Part shown: positions 1 through 11,250 of the stretch, one piece after another
Position numbering within the stretch: the first letter of the stretch is position 1
How the letters are laid out: every line of letters begins with the position of its first letter
Assembly: GCA_946122785.1 (NCBI GenBank)
Contig: CAMGYJ010000008.1
Coordinates: 10,751,475-10,815,474 of the forward strand
From: Linum tenue
Lineage: Eukaryota; Streptophyta; Magnoliopsida; Malpighiales; Linaceae
Direction of reading: 5' to 3'
DNA length: 64,000 bases
Notes under the pieces: model-generated
Seen by the model: the letters and a program-made list of their open reading frames with translations, nothing else
The model's database searches: none
What the model was told of the DNA's origin: nothing
Position numbers and translations under genes: made by a program

Positions 1-250
1 GATCTCTATGAAAAGAAAACTAGTCAATGTGTGACCACGTAAACATTCAACAATTCAACATTCCAATGACTCAACCATCCAATCCTTTCTTGAAATAATG
101 TACGTCATTCAGATTGGGATTCAAAAAAAGGAAAGAAGTGCCTGATCTTGGGCTGCGAATTGGACAAATAGTTGAGTCAAGACAACGTTAACTTATTTGG
201 GTATTTGGGTTGCTACTGGCAGCACACCAGGTTGGACTTGCATTGCATTT
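1..250 (+). other. Orphan fragment of a TPS 5' flanking block
   Basis: No gene is seen here. The stretch resembles the DNA upstream of the (+) TPS genes: the phrase around 61-100 (atgactcaaccatccaatcc) recurs near 29143 and 45171, and in weaker form near 5553. From about position 260 the sequence instead resembles the 5' flank of CYP-C (about 42345-42400). A TPS-type flank is therefore joined directly to a P450-type flank, probably at a duplication breakpoint. Confidence 0.6.
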
Positions 251-436
251 GCATGCGGTGTGACCATTTAATTTATTTCCCTTCCTCCATTTTTTGGACA
301 AAACATGTCCATTATGAACAAGAACAAATCAATACTTCCTTCTCTTTATGGAATTCGTTGACTGACCAAATTATAAATAACTATAAACAAAAAAATTGAA
401 TGGCAGAGATGGATTCAGTTAGGATGATATTATCCC

Positions 437-471
<35 letters not shown>

Positions 472-483
472 TAATCATAATAA
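437..483. repeat. (TAA)n microsatellite
   Basis: About a dozen taa/ata triplets, slightly degenerate at the right end, lie about 140 bp upstream of the CYP-A start codon. Confidence 0.9.
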
Positions 484-521
484 TATACACTAAGAAGTTC
501 ACCATACACTCAGACAACGTA

Positions 522-533
522 ATATTTATATAG
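522..533 (+). promoter_or_regulatory. Probable TATA box of CYP-A
   Basis: The motif atatttatatag lies about 90 bp upstream of the start codon at 619, a normal spacing for a plant promoter with a short leader. CYP-B and CYP-C have similar AT-rich motifs at comparable distances. Confidence 0.5.
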
Positions 534-618
534 CTAGCCGTAGGATCTTTCAGAGTCTAAGATATAAACAAAATCCCTCCGACTAAAGCCGTTCCCGCAA
601 CCAACCCTGCCGGAGAAA

Positions 619-2266
619 ATGGAGCTCTTCCTCCTCATTTGCCTACTCTGCCTCTTCTTCACCATCACCATCCTCCGCTTCCTGCTGCCAACAAAACCTC
701 CGGCGGCGGCGGGCAAACTCCCGCCGGGCCCCACCCGGCTGCCAATCATCGGCAACATCCACAACCTAGGCGCCAAGCCTCACAGATCCCTAGCCGATCT
801 TGCCAAGAAACACGGGCCGTTGATGAGCATCAAGCTGGGCAGAATCACCACCATCGTCGCTTCTTCCCCAGCCGTGGCCAGGGAGATCCTCCAAAAGCAC
901 GACAACGTCCTCTCCCACCGCCACACCGGCCTCGCCATGGAAGTCCTCGACCTCCACAAATTCGCCATGCCGTTTCTCCCCCCGCATTCCAAGTGGAGGA
1001 ACCTCAGGAAAGTGTGCAACTCCTATCTCTTCACCCCTCAGAAGCTCGACTCGTATCAGGAGCTCCGGAGGGAGAAGGTTCTCGAGTTGTTGGAAGATGT
1101 CCGACAGACTGCCTCCCAGAGGCCTGGAGAGGCGGTTGACGTCCGCAGGGCGGTGTTCAGGGCGACTCTGAACTCTTTGTCGTCCACCATTCTTTCGTTT
1201 AATCTAGGGGATGTGGAGAGGTCAGAGACTGCCAGGAAGTTTCAGGAGGATGTGAGTGGGATCCTGGAGGAAGCAGGGAAGCCCAACTTGGGAGACTACT
1301 TCCCTGTGCTGGCGAGTATGGATTTGCAGGGGATACAGAGGCGGATGAAGGGACATTTGGAGAATGTTCTCAACTTGTTTCAATGGGTCATCGACGAACG
1401 GGTGAGGAAGATCAAGTCCGATGAGCAGTACGTCTCGCCAAACGACATGCTCGACACGCTTCTGGCTATTGGAGACGACGACAATCGTGAGGGGGCTGCC
1501 GCCATGGATCCACTTTCCATCAAGCACTTGTTGTTTGTGAGTAGGTTTGATTAACCCTAAAGGCTGCTCGCTTAATTAGATCGAGGATCAATGGTTGATT
1601 AATTCTCTTTTTTTCGCTTATTTCATTTCTATATTCGTTGATCTTGGTTTGGCCCGTCAGGATCTGTTTGTAGCAGGTACGGATACAACTTCAAGCTCAC
1701 TAGAATGGGCAATGACGGAACTCCTCCGCCATCCAGACAAACTCGCCAAAGCAAGGGAAGAACTAGATAAAAACATTGGAAAAGGAAATCATTTATGTGA
1801 ATCAGACATCACTCGATTACCATATCTACAAGCAATAGTGAAAGAGACCTTAAGGTTACGCCCAGTAGGTTCCCTGTTAATTCCCCGCAAAGCGAGTGAA
1901 GATGTGGAAATATGTGGCTTCATCGTGCCCAAAGGTGCACAAATTCTGGTCAATGTATGGGCTATAAGTCGGGATCCGATGGCATGGGACAATCCAAACT
2001 CATTCGCGCCGGAAAGGTTCTTGGGTTCGACGATCGATGTTAGGGTGAATGATTTTGAGCTGCTTCCATTTGGTGGCGGAAGAAGGGTATGTCCTGGAAT
2101 GTCGTTGGGATTGAGAATGTTGCATATGATGTTGGGTTCATTGATTCACTGGTTCAAATGGAAACTGCCATATGGGGTCGCGCCAGAGAAGCTAGATATG
2201 GAAGAGCAGCTTGGGATGGCTTTGCATAAGTTCAAACCATTGTTTGCTGTTCCGAGCCCCCGATAA
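619..2266 (+). CDS. CYP-A: CYP76-like cytochrome P450 monooxygenase (2 exons)
   Basis: Exons are 619-1536 and 1661-2266; the intron begins gtgagt, ends cag and is phase 0. The protein is 507 aa, normal for the family. Visible features are an N-terminal membrane anchor (about residues 2-23), the proline hinge PPGPTRLP, the C-helix WRNLRK, the I-helix AGTDTT (311-316), the K-helix ETLR (368-371), PERF (423-426) and the heme loop FGGGRRVCPG (443-452) with ligand Cys450. All catalytic residues are present. Sequence style and the single intron just before the I-helix oxygen-binding motif match CYP76, a family known to hydroxylate monoterpenoids, sesquiterpenoids and diterpenoids at the ER with a P450 reductase partner. 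The nearby TPS genes suggest a terpene substrate (inference). It is closer to CYP-C than to CYP-B. Its SRS5 region reads VGSLLI, where the paralogues have V(S/A)PLLV. Confidence 0.93.
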
Positions 2267-2940
2267 TATCTTATAAAAAGGATTAAAACTGTACTCGAAA
2301 TCTATGGTTGTTGTAATCGTGTCAAATTTCTTCCTGAGAATGAGAACGAAGTCATAAACTGCAAATGGATCCGGAAAAGCTTTACTCTTCCTCTTCATGC
2401 ATCTCTTTGCCCACTCCTCGATCGTAGTACGTACCTAGCTACCCGGCCCCTTCCTTGTTCCCATCTCGAGTGTCATATATATATAGTTTTTGCATGTATG
2501 CATGGCTACATGAATGAATCATCATGATGAATCTTTCCATTTTTCGTAGATGACATCAAACCGTTTGAGTTTGATTGAGTTACATATGATGCATGTTTTG
2601 TTACAAATAATAATCATACGCCAATATTTTCCCCTTCAAATAGGAGGGGATTTAGTGACGAGAATTCAATGTCTTTATGGATTAGATTGGTGGATTTGAT
2701 TTATGGATTAAAGTGATATCGCTATACTGAACCATTATGTAAATTTGAAAAGTTTAGGTACTAGAATATAATTATAAAAACTTTAGGTATCAAAAAGTAA
2801 ATTTAAAAGATAATTTTGATAAAAAGTTTTTAGGTTACAAATGTGAAATATAAAAAAATCGGTACTAAACTATAATTTCCCCAAATATTGTCTTTCTATA
2901 AATATAATTTTTTATTGCAAAAGTCATGAATCCACTAATA
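2267..2940. other. 3' flank of CYP-A, no gene seen
   Basis: AT-rich DNA. The first 150 bp resemble the 3' flanks of CYP-B and CYP-C (shared phrases such as aatatcttataaaaagg and tcataaac), so the duplicated block extends past the stop codon. Nothing else is recognisable. Confidence 0.6.
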
Positions 2941-2944
2941 CAAT

Positions 2945-4582
2945 TTTTTTTATGAAGGTGATAAATGCATTAAAGGAAAAAAGAAAAGAGTTTGTACAAA
3001 GGGGACATGGTACTAGCACAAGAGTTGCCAGTGACCAGAAGAGAACGACTAGAAAAAGGAAAAAGGAGAAAAGCAAGTCGAGAGGCTTCTTCTCAACCCA
3101 GGCAAGAGGAAGCTAAAGTCGCTAGCTTAAAAGGAAAACAAAAACAGCAAGTACAGCCGCGGCAGGCAAGACCGAGATGAAAACAGAAGAACGAAAATTG
3201 CCCGGGTGCTATCTAGGAACGCAACAATTGTTCCGCCCCAACTGAAAATAACATCGCAGGAAAGCTTGGAAACAATCTGTCGAAAAAACTCTTCAAGGGC
3301 AAGCAGGACAGACAGCACCTGCCCACCTGAAATAACAATTGGAAACAACACGCCGATTCCGGAGGGAGGATCATGATGGGCAAAAAAGCTGTTGAAGTTT
3401 ATTCTGCAATCACTGAGAAGCCTGCATTTGGTCAGCTTTACCATGAGCGACTAACCATCCCGTACCCATTTTGAGAGTTTTCAAAGCCGTTCCTTCAGCA
3501 CTCATCATAAAATTATTGAAAATCCTTTGATTACGTTCCAGCCAGATAGACCACGATATTGCGTGCAGAGCAACATATTTGAACCATGTTTCTACGCTAT
3601 CAGGACTAGCTGTCGGCCACATTCTGATAATATTGTTGAGATCATAATTGGATGGGAAGACGATAGACCTGCAAGCTTCTCAATCAATTTCCAAACCTGT
3701 TCGGAAAAGGGGCAGTTCACGAACAGATGTTGAGCCGATTCTTCGTTTTTGCGACATAGTTTACACCGATTTGCTAAATTCCATCCTTTCCTCTGAAGCA
3801 TATCAAGGGTCAGCGTCTTCTTGTGGGCGAGGATCCAAAGAAAGAAACAGATTTTCGGTGGTACACAATTTCTCCAAACTATCTACAATGGAAAGTCAGG
3901 CGCATGCACCTGGAAACCTGTTAGCTGCAAGAACTCGGTACATCGAGTTAACGGTAAACCCTGCTTCCGGGTTGGGCTGCCAAACAATTCTACATGGACT
4001 GTTAGCTTTATTGATAATGTCATAAGAATTAAGAAGCTCGATTAACCCCTCTCTCTCCCTTTCAGCTCCCCCTCTCAATTAACAGAAAGATTAATATTCC
4101 ATATTGTAGGATTACCTGAGTAGTCGGCGATGTCTCGGATCCTAGCTTCCGAGCTTGAGGCAACAGCAGCGACACGGGGGAAAGAAGTAGAGCAGTCCGG
4201 AATCCAACGGTCCCGCCAGAAAGAAACATGAGCGCCTCCACCTAGGACGATGAAAGGTATGATTTCAGAACTGATCATTTTCTCGTGTAATATTAGCCCA
4301 AACAGAACTTGAGTTGCATCCTGTGATGCTGCCAGTGTGCCATTGGGAACCTTGATTCTTATATTTGATGTCGATGAGGAATCTCCACCAACTATTTCTA
4401 TCGGTTGCAAATTTCCACAACCATTTTGAGAGCAGCGCGCTATTAAAAGAAGCGAGGTCAGAAATTCCCAGACATCCGTTATCCCTTGACGCTTTGCAAG
4501 TCTTCCAATCGACAAGGAAGAATTTCCTTTTGTCACCTGTTCCACTCCACAAGAAGTTCCTTTGGATATGGATTAAATGAAT
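2945..4582 (-). mobile_element. Decayed LINE (non-LTR retrotransposon), 3' part only
   Basis: The minus-strand frames are broken, but in order from 4580 down to 3410 they match the C-terminal part of a plant LINE ORF2. They show a reverse-transcriptase tail (FLWSG region, then GCLGISDLASFNSALLSKWLW), a stretch ending FTVNSMYRVL, a zinc-knuckle of zf-RVT type (CKLC ... HLFVNCPF ... VW) and the trailing WSIWLERNQRIF motif. Several frameshifts and stops separate these pieces. The presumed 3' end is the plus-strand T-run near 2945. No clear target-site duplication was found. The element is 5'-truncated and non-functional. Confidence 0.8.
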
Positions 4583-4970
4583 TGAATTTAAATGATTAAA
4601 TTAATTGGATTTTAATGGATGAATTAAATTGATGAATTAGATTCAAATTACCACCTCAATATGAAATTTCAGTCGATTGTCAAAATAAGAAAAAAATATG
4701 ACGAAGGTCCACACCTAGAGAAATTATGGCCCACCTCCATCTCCAAATAAAGCAATTTGTTGACCCAAATGGGACATTTTGTGATTTTGCTAAACTTTGA
4801 ACTGTCATAATTTTGTCTATTGATATCCGATCGTGGCAAACTTTTATTAGATTTTGCATGACTTTTCAAATACAACGTAACTAGAAAATTTTGACAAGAG
4901 AGTATTTCTCCGGACTTTAGGGCTTTTTAGTATATCAGGTCTAATTTTTAATTATGTGCATATATTCTGA
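4583..4970. other. AT-rich intergenic DNA, nothing recognised
   Basis: No coding signal or structured repeat is seen. A gattaaat/tggattaa-like low-complexity stretch occupies about 4570-4650. Confidence 0.5.
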
Positions 4971-4974
4971 AAAA

Positions 4975-6164
4975 TCGTCACAATGACAAATGTGCTAGGT
5001 AACCGAACCGTTATCCTAACTCATTGAGTGTTTCCCCCCTTTTTTGGAAGGTCCTTTCGCCATTCTTACTTCTTAGCATAAAACTTGTACTCATTTTAAC
5101 ATTTTTTGTTTGCTTTAAAATTGGATACAAACTCAATACAAATTTAGAAGGAATAAAGAAAATTGAGCATCGTTATCATAAAGAAAGCTAAAAGGAATGA
5201 AATTGATGGTTCATATCCATCATCAACCATAAATTCATATATCAAATCCAAATTAAAACATATGAAATTTTGTTAGCGGTTAGTCGGATCGATTAACAGC
5301 TAAGTTGTAACAGATTTATAGGAACCTCTACTATGAGCCGATCTACCATATCCTTCATAATTAGCAATTAAGTACTCGTTAATTGGCGATTAACAGTTAA
5401 TCCGAGAATTGACTAGTTGATTATCAGCCATACCATAAAGTGTCGAATTCGAGCTCAATATGTTTCATGGTTTTCCCCTTGCTCTTTAGTGCAATTGTAG
5501 TGGTAAATATATCTATAGAAAATAAAACCTGTCAATTCAACATTCAACGTTCCAATGACTCAGCCATGCATTTATTCCCTTGGAGTAATGTCATTCAGAG
5601 TTTGACTTGGACTTGGAATAAAGAACTCCATGATCTTGGCCTTGGGCCTGGGGCAGATATTGATGCAGACTTGACCCCTTAGGGCTGAGAATTGAACAAA
5701 CTGATACATACAGAGCCAACCCAACATTATAAGGGTTGCTAGTTGTTACTGGCAGCACACCAAGTTGGAATTGGAACAAGCATCAGCCGACATTAATCCT
5801 TTTGTCGTAAATCACGTCGTCTGTTGTAGTTATTGTTAAGATTTTGGGTATAAATAGCCTGTAAGGATTTTTAATCTAAACCACGTCCCAAGTAGAAGCA
5901 AAGAAAGAGACAAGTATAGAGAGTACTGATCGGTTGTGGTGGTGGTGGTGAGAATTGAAAAACCAAAAAATTAGAGCATAGTGATGAGTTCTATTAATGA
6001 GTTTATTTATGTGTAAAGTTATGAATTAACTTATCATATTCTAGGATTTGTGTTGGACCATATACAATCCAAAAATTCAACGATATAATGAGGTGCTTTA
6101 ATAATCGACGACACATCCATATTGGTCTCAGCATTTAAAATTATATATGTAGGTACAAAAAGAA
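4975..6164 (+). promoter_or_regulatory. 5' block and promoter of TPS-A1 (shared with units B and C)
   Basis: The block aligns by eye with 28566-29472 and 44560-45625. Shared landmarks in the same order are ggtaaccgaac, a gtactcatt/aacattttt phrase, catcaaccataaattcatat, atatgtttcatggtt.tcccc and the ttcaacattccaatgactca phrase. A TATA-like tataaatag lies at 5849-5857, about 315 bp upstream of the start codon, so the leader is long or holds an unseen upstream site. The block marks the (+) TPS position in each repeated unit. Confidence 0.65.
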
Positions 6165-9058
6165 ATGTCATCTTCTTCACTACCGCTTCAGGCAACTGGT
6201 GCTCATTTTGCAGCAACCCACCAGAAGGAAATCGGTCAAGCAGTGGGTCGATCCTCAGAAATCTTTCAACCGACAGTTTGGGGCGATCGCTTCTACGACA
6301 AAGTTGACCTCTCACTCCAGGTAACACAAAAGGGTGCGTTTGGATAAATGAATTTCAAATTCATGTATTTAATTCCAATTTATTGTTTAGTTATTCATTT
6401 ATAATTTAAGGATTTTAGATTTTAAGGTTTTTTATTTGTTGAGTTTTCTTTTTGACAAATTTCTTTCTTAAATTCAAATTTTCTACAAACATGTCAAAAA
6501 TTTTATTGTTAAAATTACGTTTTGGTACCTGTATATTCTTTCCTTGAATTATAGTACATAAAGGGTGAGTAAATAAAAATAGTTATTTTTTTGTGTTGTG
6601 GGGAATTTCAATGAATGGTGTTGTTGAAGAACTTTGAGTAATATACGTACTTGTATACTTTTTCCTTGCATTATTTTCTTAGATGAAAGACAACATATCG
6701 TGTGGTTGAAGAACCATGTTAATAATTGGTTTTGATAAGTCAAATTATTAAAACGAAATGATATTCTTGGCAAACTAGCAAGAAGTACTATTTGTTCTAA
6801 TAACAATTCATTGTGCTTTTCTTTTATTCTCTTAACTATATATCTTCGTAGACGAACAAAAAACAACACCCCAGATATGACGTTCTCAAGGAAGAGGTGA
6901 CGAAGATGGTGATAGACGAAGTAAAAAGTGGAGATGATGATCAGGAGGCAATGATTGCCGACAAGATGAAGCTGATAGATACAGTCCAACGATTAGGCAT
7001 TGGGTATCTTTTTGAAAGGGAGGTTGAAGAAGCACTTGCAAAAGTGCATGCTTTTGGAGAAGACTTATTTATCAATGTCGACGACGACAACAATACTGTC
7101 AATCTCTATCATACAACTCTCCGCTTCCGACTGCTCAGACAACAGGGCTTTCCAGTTTCTCATGGTGAGAACACATTGTTTGCGGACTTTCTTTTTTCAT
7201 ACACTTTAACTATGGATAATTAACATTGGTTTGTTATATAATCCGCAATGTAGATGTGTTTATGAAGTTGAAGGACAATGAAGGAAGGTTCAAGGAATGG
7301 TTGTCATCGGATGCGCAAGGACTGCTAAGCTTGTTTGAGGCAGCACATGTGGCCCTCAATGGAGAGGACATATTGGATGAAATTCTAAGTTTTGCAACGA
7401 GGACCCTCAAGAGGGTCCTTGTCACACACAATAAGACTACCAACCATTCAATATCCAAAAAACAAATAGAATTTTCCCTTCGCTTTCCCATTTGGAAATG
7501 CATCCCAAGATTGATGACTAGGAACTACATCGATCTCTACTCCGAGGACCCTTCCCACGACCCGAAACTCCTCACATTCGCAAAGTTGGATTTCAACAGA
7601 GTCCAAAAGTTCCATCAGCAGGAGCTCCATGAAATCACCAAGTGGTGGAGCATTGTTCAAGTAGCCACCAACTTCCCATATGCAAGAGACAGAGTCGTGG
7701 AGTGCTATTTTGGCATGACTGCCATTTACTTCGAGCCCAAATATCGACGGGCAAGAATGATACTCAGCAAGATCTGTTTGACTATGATACTTGTGGATGA
7801 CACGTATGACAACTACGCTACATATGAAGAGCTTCAAATTCTCACAAAAGCCATTGAAAGGTTCTTACCATGCACACACATATATATATCATTTACTAGA
7901 ATATAACTAATTAACATATTGATTTGATATTGTATAGTACTTAAATTTTGTTTTCTATATACACATAGGCTGGAAATTGAGGCTCTCGAAACACTACCTG
8001 ACACGATGAAGGATATTTACCATATCATTCTTAACACATATGAAGAAATCAAGATGGAACTTGGAAAAATCGGATGCTCTTTTGGTGTTGAGTATGCTAA
8101 GGCCGAGGTTATCTCTATACCATGTTAATTTTGAAATCATTCCTCCTTCGTTTTCACCCATCATGGGTGATCTAAATTAATGATCGGTCGTAAGTCCATT
8201 CGATTTGGAGGAGAACTCAACTTCTATCTTGAATAATTTGATATCCTAATTGGGTCGATGCTCATGATTATTAGGGTTTAAGTGGATCCCTTTTTATGAA
8301 TAAAAATGTTACCGCAACATTAATTATTCCATTCCTTTTGCCTTTTGGATACTTAGCAATGAGCTAAATGTTTCTATTTTCACATTCTTAATCTATGTAG
8401 CTGAAACGGATGTGTCGATCCTTCTTGGTTGAGGCTCGATGGCGTACTGAAGGCTATGTTCCAACGGTGGAGGAGTATAAGACAGATGCATATATCACCA
8501 GTAGTTCTCTCATCGTTCCCACGTATGCATTTCTTGGAATGGGAACAGAAATAGTGACGAGAGATGCTCTCAAATGGCTTACTAATGAGCCAAAGATGCT
8601 AAGAGCCATCGGGGCCATTACTAGGCTCCATAATGATATCGTATCTTATGAGGTAATCATCTTAATGGTACCAAGTTTATTGAGATTTTATATAAGGCAT
8701 CACATAGTTAAAAAAAAAAATGATTTGTACGGTGTACTATGCACTAATTTAATTTCTTGTTCCTCAGATGGAGCGAAAGAGAGAGCATGTGGCTTCTGCT
8801 GTGGACTGCTATATGAAAGAGCACTCAAAATCACAAGAGGAAGCCACTGAAATCATTTGGAAGGAGATTTCTGAAGCTTGGAAAGACATTACTGAAATGC
8901 ATCAGAAACCAACTCCATTACCTGCGGCTCTAATAGAACGTCTTCTCAATTATGCACGTTTTTATCATGTGTTATATGAGCGGGGAGATGCCTACACCCA
9001 TCCCCAGCTAATGAAAGCACAAGTTGCTTCATTGTTCGTCGACCCTGTTCCTCTTTAA
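6165..9058 (+). CDS. TPS-A1: TPS-a class I terpene synthase (probable sesquiterpene synthase)
   Basis: Six exons give an uninterrupted 585-aa product: 6165-6320, 6852-7164, 7254-7860, 7969-8107, 8401-8652, 8768-9058. Junctions are GT-AG and phases agree. No plastid transit peptide is obvious and the RRX8W motif of monoterpene synthases is absent; the N-terminus has PTVWGD. Class I signatures are RDR (301-303), the metal-binding DDTYD (338-342) and the second metal motif NDIVSYEME (483-491, crossing the last intron). These fit ionisation and cyclisation of a prenyl diphosphate, most likely farnesyl diphosphate in the cytosol. The enzyme class is known; the product is inference. The third exon joins what are exons 3 and 4 in the minus-strand paralogues (at ITKWWS), so one intron is missing. 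It is most similar to TPS-C1 and, over its body, to TPS-B2. Confidence 0.92.
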
Positions 9059-9210
9059 AAAAACTCAATATCCACTGTCAACATATATGTGATCCAGAAC
9101 ATCAATCCTCAAATTTTATATAAATAAAACTAGTCATCGTGTCTCCTCAAATCTCCAACCCCATTTATCTTGATTCCAGTGCTCCTCAAATCCTCTACCA
9201 CCCATCGTAT

Positions 9211-9400
9211 CCCCTGTTTCCTAACTCTAAACCAAAGCTCAAATCTGAACATTCCTCTGTTTTCTCCCCTGTTTCCTAACTCCAAAGCAAAGCTAAAATC
9301 TGAAAATTACTCTGTTTTCTCCCCTGTTTCCCAACTCCAAAGCAAAGCTATAATCTGAAAATTCCTCTGTTTTTTCCTCTGTTTTCTCCCCTGTTTCCAA
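9211..9400. repeat. 55-bp tandem repeat, about three copies
   Basis: The phrase cccctgtttcc recurs at 9211, 9266 and 9321 (period 55), with a partial copy at 9388. Each full unit carries aaagc..aatctgaa and a ctctgttttct tail. It directly precedes the SEO-like fragment and may be expanded intron sequence of the source gene. Confidence 0.85.
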
Positions 9401-9972
9401 AATCCAGATCAAGGACGGCAAGTACATCTTCCTCTAAGGCGGAGACGACGTAGAATGGGTCCGGAAATTCACCAACACGGCCCGAGCAGTCGCAGTAGCC
9501 TCGCGGATCCCTCTGGAAATGGCCTACGTGGGGAAGAGCACGAAGAAAGAGCTCGTCCGCCGCGTCCTCGCCACCATCACCGTGGAGAAGCTCAGCTACT
9601 TCTGGCAGGACCCGACCATGATCTGGTTCTTCTGGACGCGCCTCGAGAGCATGCTGTTCAGCAAGATCCAGCAGGGCAAGCTCGACGACCATGACCCCAT
9701 GATGCTGGAGATCAAGAAGCTGCTGAGCTACGACACGGAAGGAGGGTGGGCCGTTTTGAGCAAAGGGTCGAACATCATATCGAACGGGCACGGCAACACG
9801 TTGCTGACGACTCTGGTGGAGTACGATCTGTGGAAGGAAGAGATTCCGGTGAAGGGTTTCGATCTGGCGTACGATGATCATCACAAGAAGGTCCATGGGG
9901 TGACTTACCCTTGTTGCAGGTTCGAGTTTCCTAATACTGCGGGGAGGATTACTGAAGGGATGAAGTGTCCTG

Positions 9973-11149
9973 GATTTGGGATAGGGTCAGTAACCAATGG
10001 TTACTGACCTATCAGTAAATACACGGGAACCGTAGATCTGGGGATGGAGCAATCGGGTGGCTGGCTGGACGCGGAGGTGGGGAGGGGCATTTTTGTTTAG
10101 TTTTTGTATTTTTAATTTTTTTTTATTTCGCATTTCAATGGCTGACTTTTCAATGAAAGAAAAAGAATAACCTTTTCTCTGCAACTCTATTTTCTTCTTT
10201 CTCTCTTCCTTCTCTCTTTCTTTTTCCAATCTCTTTCCAGATCCTTTCTCTATTCCTTCTCTCTTACTTTTTCTCTCACAATCTCCTTTTCAAATCTAGA
10301 TCTGCTCTCTTCCATCTTTATTTTTTTCTCTAGCAATCGACTAATAAAAATTGAAGTCACCCTCTTTAATTGCGTTTCTTCTCTTCATCAACTCGTTGGT
10401 TTTAATTTCGATCTTTCTCCTTTTTTGGCGTTTGGTGTTCTTTGGTTGCGGATTAAATGAGATGAGACAGAAGACAAGTTTTTTTTTCTCTCCTTCCTTT
10501 TGTTTTCCCCCTTTCTTTTAGGTAATATATATTGGTATTACCACACTATACCATATGGTATTATGTGGTAACGAAATATATATTGGTATTACCACTCTAT
10601 ACCATATGGTATTGGGTGGTAACGAAATATATATTGATATTACCACACTATACCATATGGTATTGGGTGGTAACGAAATATATATTAGTATTACCAGTCT
10701 ATACCATATGGTATTAGGTGGTAACGAAATATATATTGATATTACCACACTATATCATATGGTATTACCACTCTATACCATATGGTATAGACTGGTAATA
10801 ACTGACAAATTTTTTTGTGTCCAAAAAATATCAAAGTGGATATCATTTTGAAGAGCACAATTAATCTGATCTAACTGTGCAAAAAAAATTAAATTTCGAC
10901 TTAAAACGAGTGAGAAATCGTCCGTTAAAAATTAAGGGAAGGAAAATTAAATATTTTGTGAGGAGAGAGAAGGAGGCGCTGATGTGGTACGGTCAAAAGT
11001 CAGCCTCGACAATAAATAGGAGAAAGTGCAATTTTACTGTACTGCCCTTTTCACATTTAATTTAAATAAAAAAGTGTCTGATACGTGGGAATCATAGAAG
11101 GGGTTACTGATGGGTTACTGACCCATCAGTTACTGACCCATCTGGACCC
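9973..11149. mobile_element. Non-autonomous Mutator-like element (1177 bp) in the SEO fragment
   Basis: A 9-bp direct repeat, agtgtcctg, flanks it exactly (9964-9972 and 11150-11158). The termini are imperfect inverted repeats sharing GGGTCAGTAAC, with extra copies of the same motif just inside the right end. The 9-bp duplication is typical of the Mutator superfamily. No transposase is encoded. It contains the 51-bp tandem array at about 10520-10800. Removing it together with one copy of the duplication restores the SEO Cys motif spacing, which confirms the borders. Confidence 0.82.
10520..10800. repeat. 51-bp tandem array with palindromic core
   Basis: About five copies with a 51-52 bp period; aacgaaatatatatt recurs at 10569, 10621, 10672 and 10723. 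Each unit contains the palindrome taccatatggta flanked by inverted ggtattacc/ggtaat motifs. The period is a multiple of three and lacks stops, so repetitive open frames on both strands are artefacts of the array. Confidence 0.9.
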
Positions 11150-11250
11150 AGTGTCCTGAGTGTCATAGGTATATGGAGAAGTATACCACTTTCCTTTGTT
11201 GCCATGATGAAGGGCATCCTACTGCCTCGCCGTTTCGAGGGGAGTTGTAG

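Larger units (their letters stand above)
9408..11250 (+). pseudogene. Sieve-element-occlusion (SEO) C-terminal fragment, split by a transposon
   Basis: The frame from 9408 reads like the last exon of a plant SEO protein, a phloem filament protein. It has GGDDVEWVRKFT, VGKS, IWFFWTRLESM, GWAVLSKGS, a CCRFEFPNTAGRI stretch and the start of the terminal Cys motif MKCP. The motif resumes after an inserted element at 11159 as ECHRYMEKYTTFLCCHDEGH and ends at a stop at 11248-11250. Evidence that it is dead: TAA at 9435-9437 where an aromatic residue is expected, no upstream SEO exons, and the insertion at 9973-11149. It does not belong to the terpene pathway and probably reached the cluster as a duplicated gene end. 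Assignment rests on recalled family motifs. Confidence 0.72.

Noticed and set aside
639..1139. Long open frames overlapping exon 1 of each P450 (for example 639-1139 + and 1222-1527 -, with equivalents in CYP-B and CYP-C)
   Set aside because: They are shadows of the GC-rich P450 coding exon in other frames, with Pro/Arg/His-rich composition and no domain; the P450 frame explains the conservation.
5591..5779. Small open frames within the TPS 5' blocks (also 172-399, 5440-5682 and 29131-29388)
   Set aside because: Several use non-ATG starts, none has a recognisable domain, and their similarity across units reflects the duplicated flank, not protein conservation.
7861..7906. Frame continuing past TPS-A1 exon 4 (FLPCTHIYISF) as a truncated protein
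   Set aside because: A GT donor at 7861 and the 139-bp exon 5 at 7969 match the paralogues, so the extension is intronic.
10518..10851. Repetitive proteins such as ITTLYHMVLGGNEIYI on both strands
   Set aside because: They arise from the 51-bp tandem array, whose period is a multiple of three; no start context, no non-repetitive domain, and both strands are equally open.
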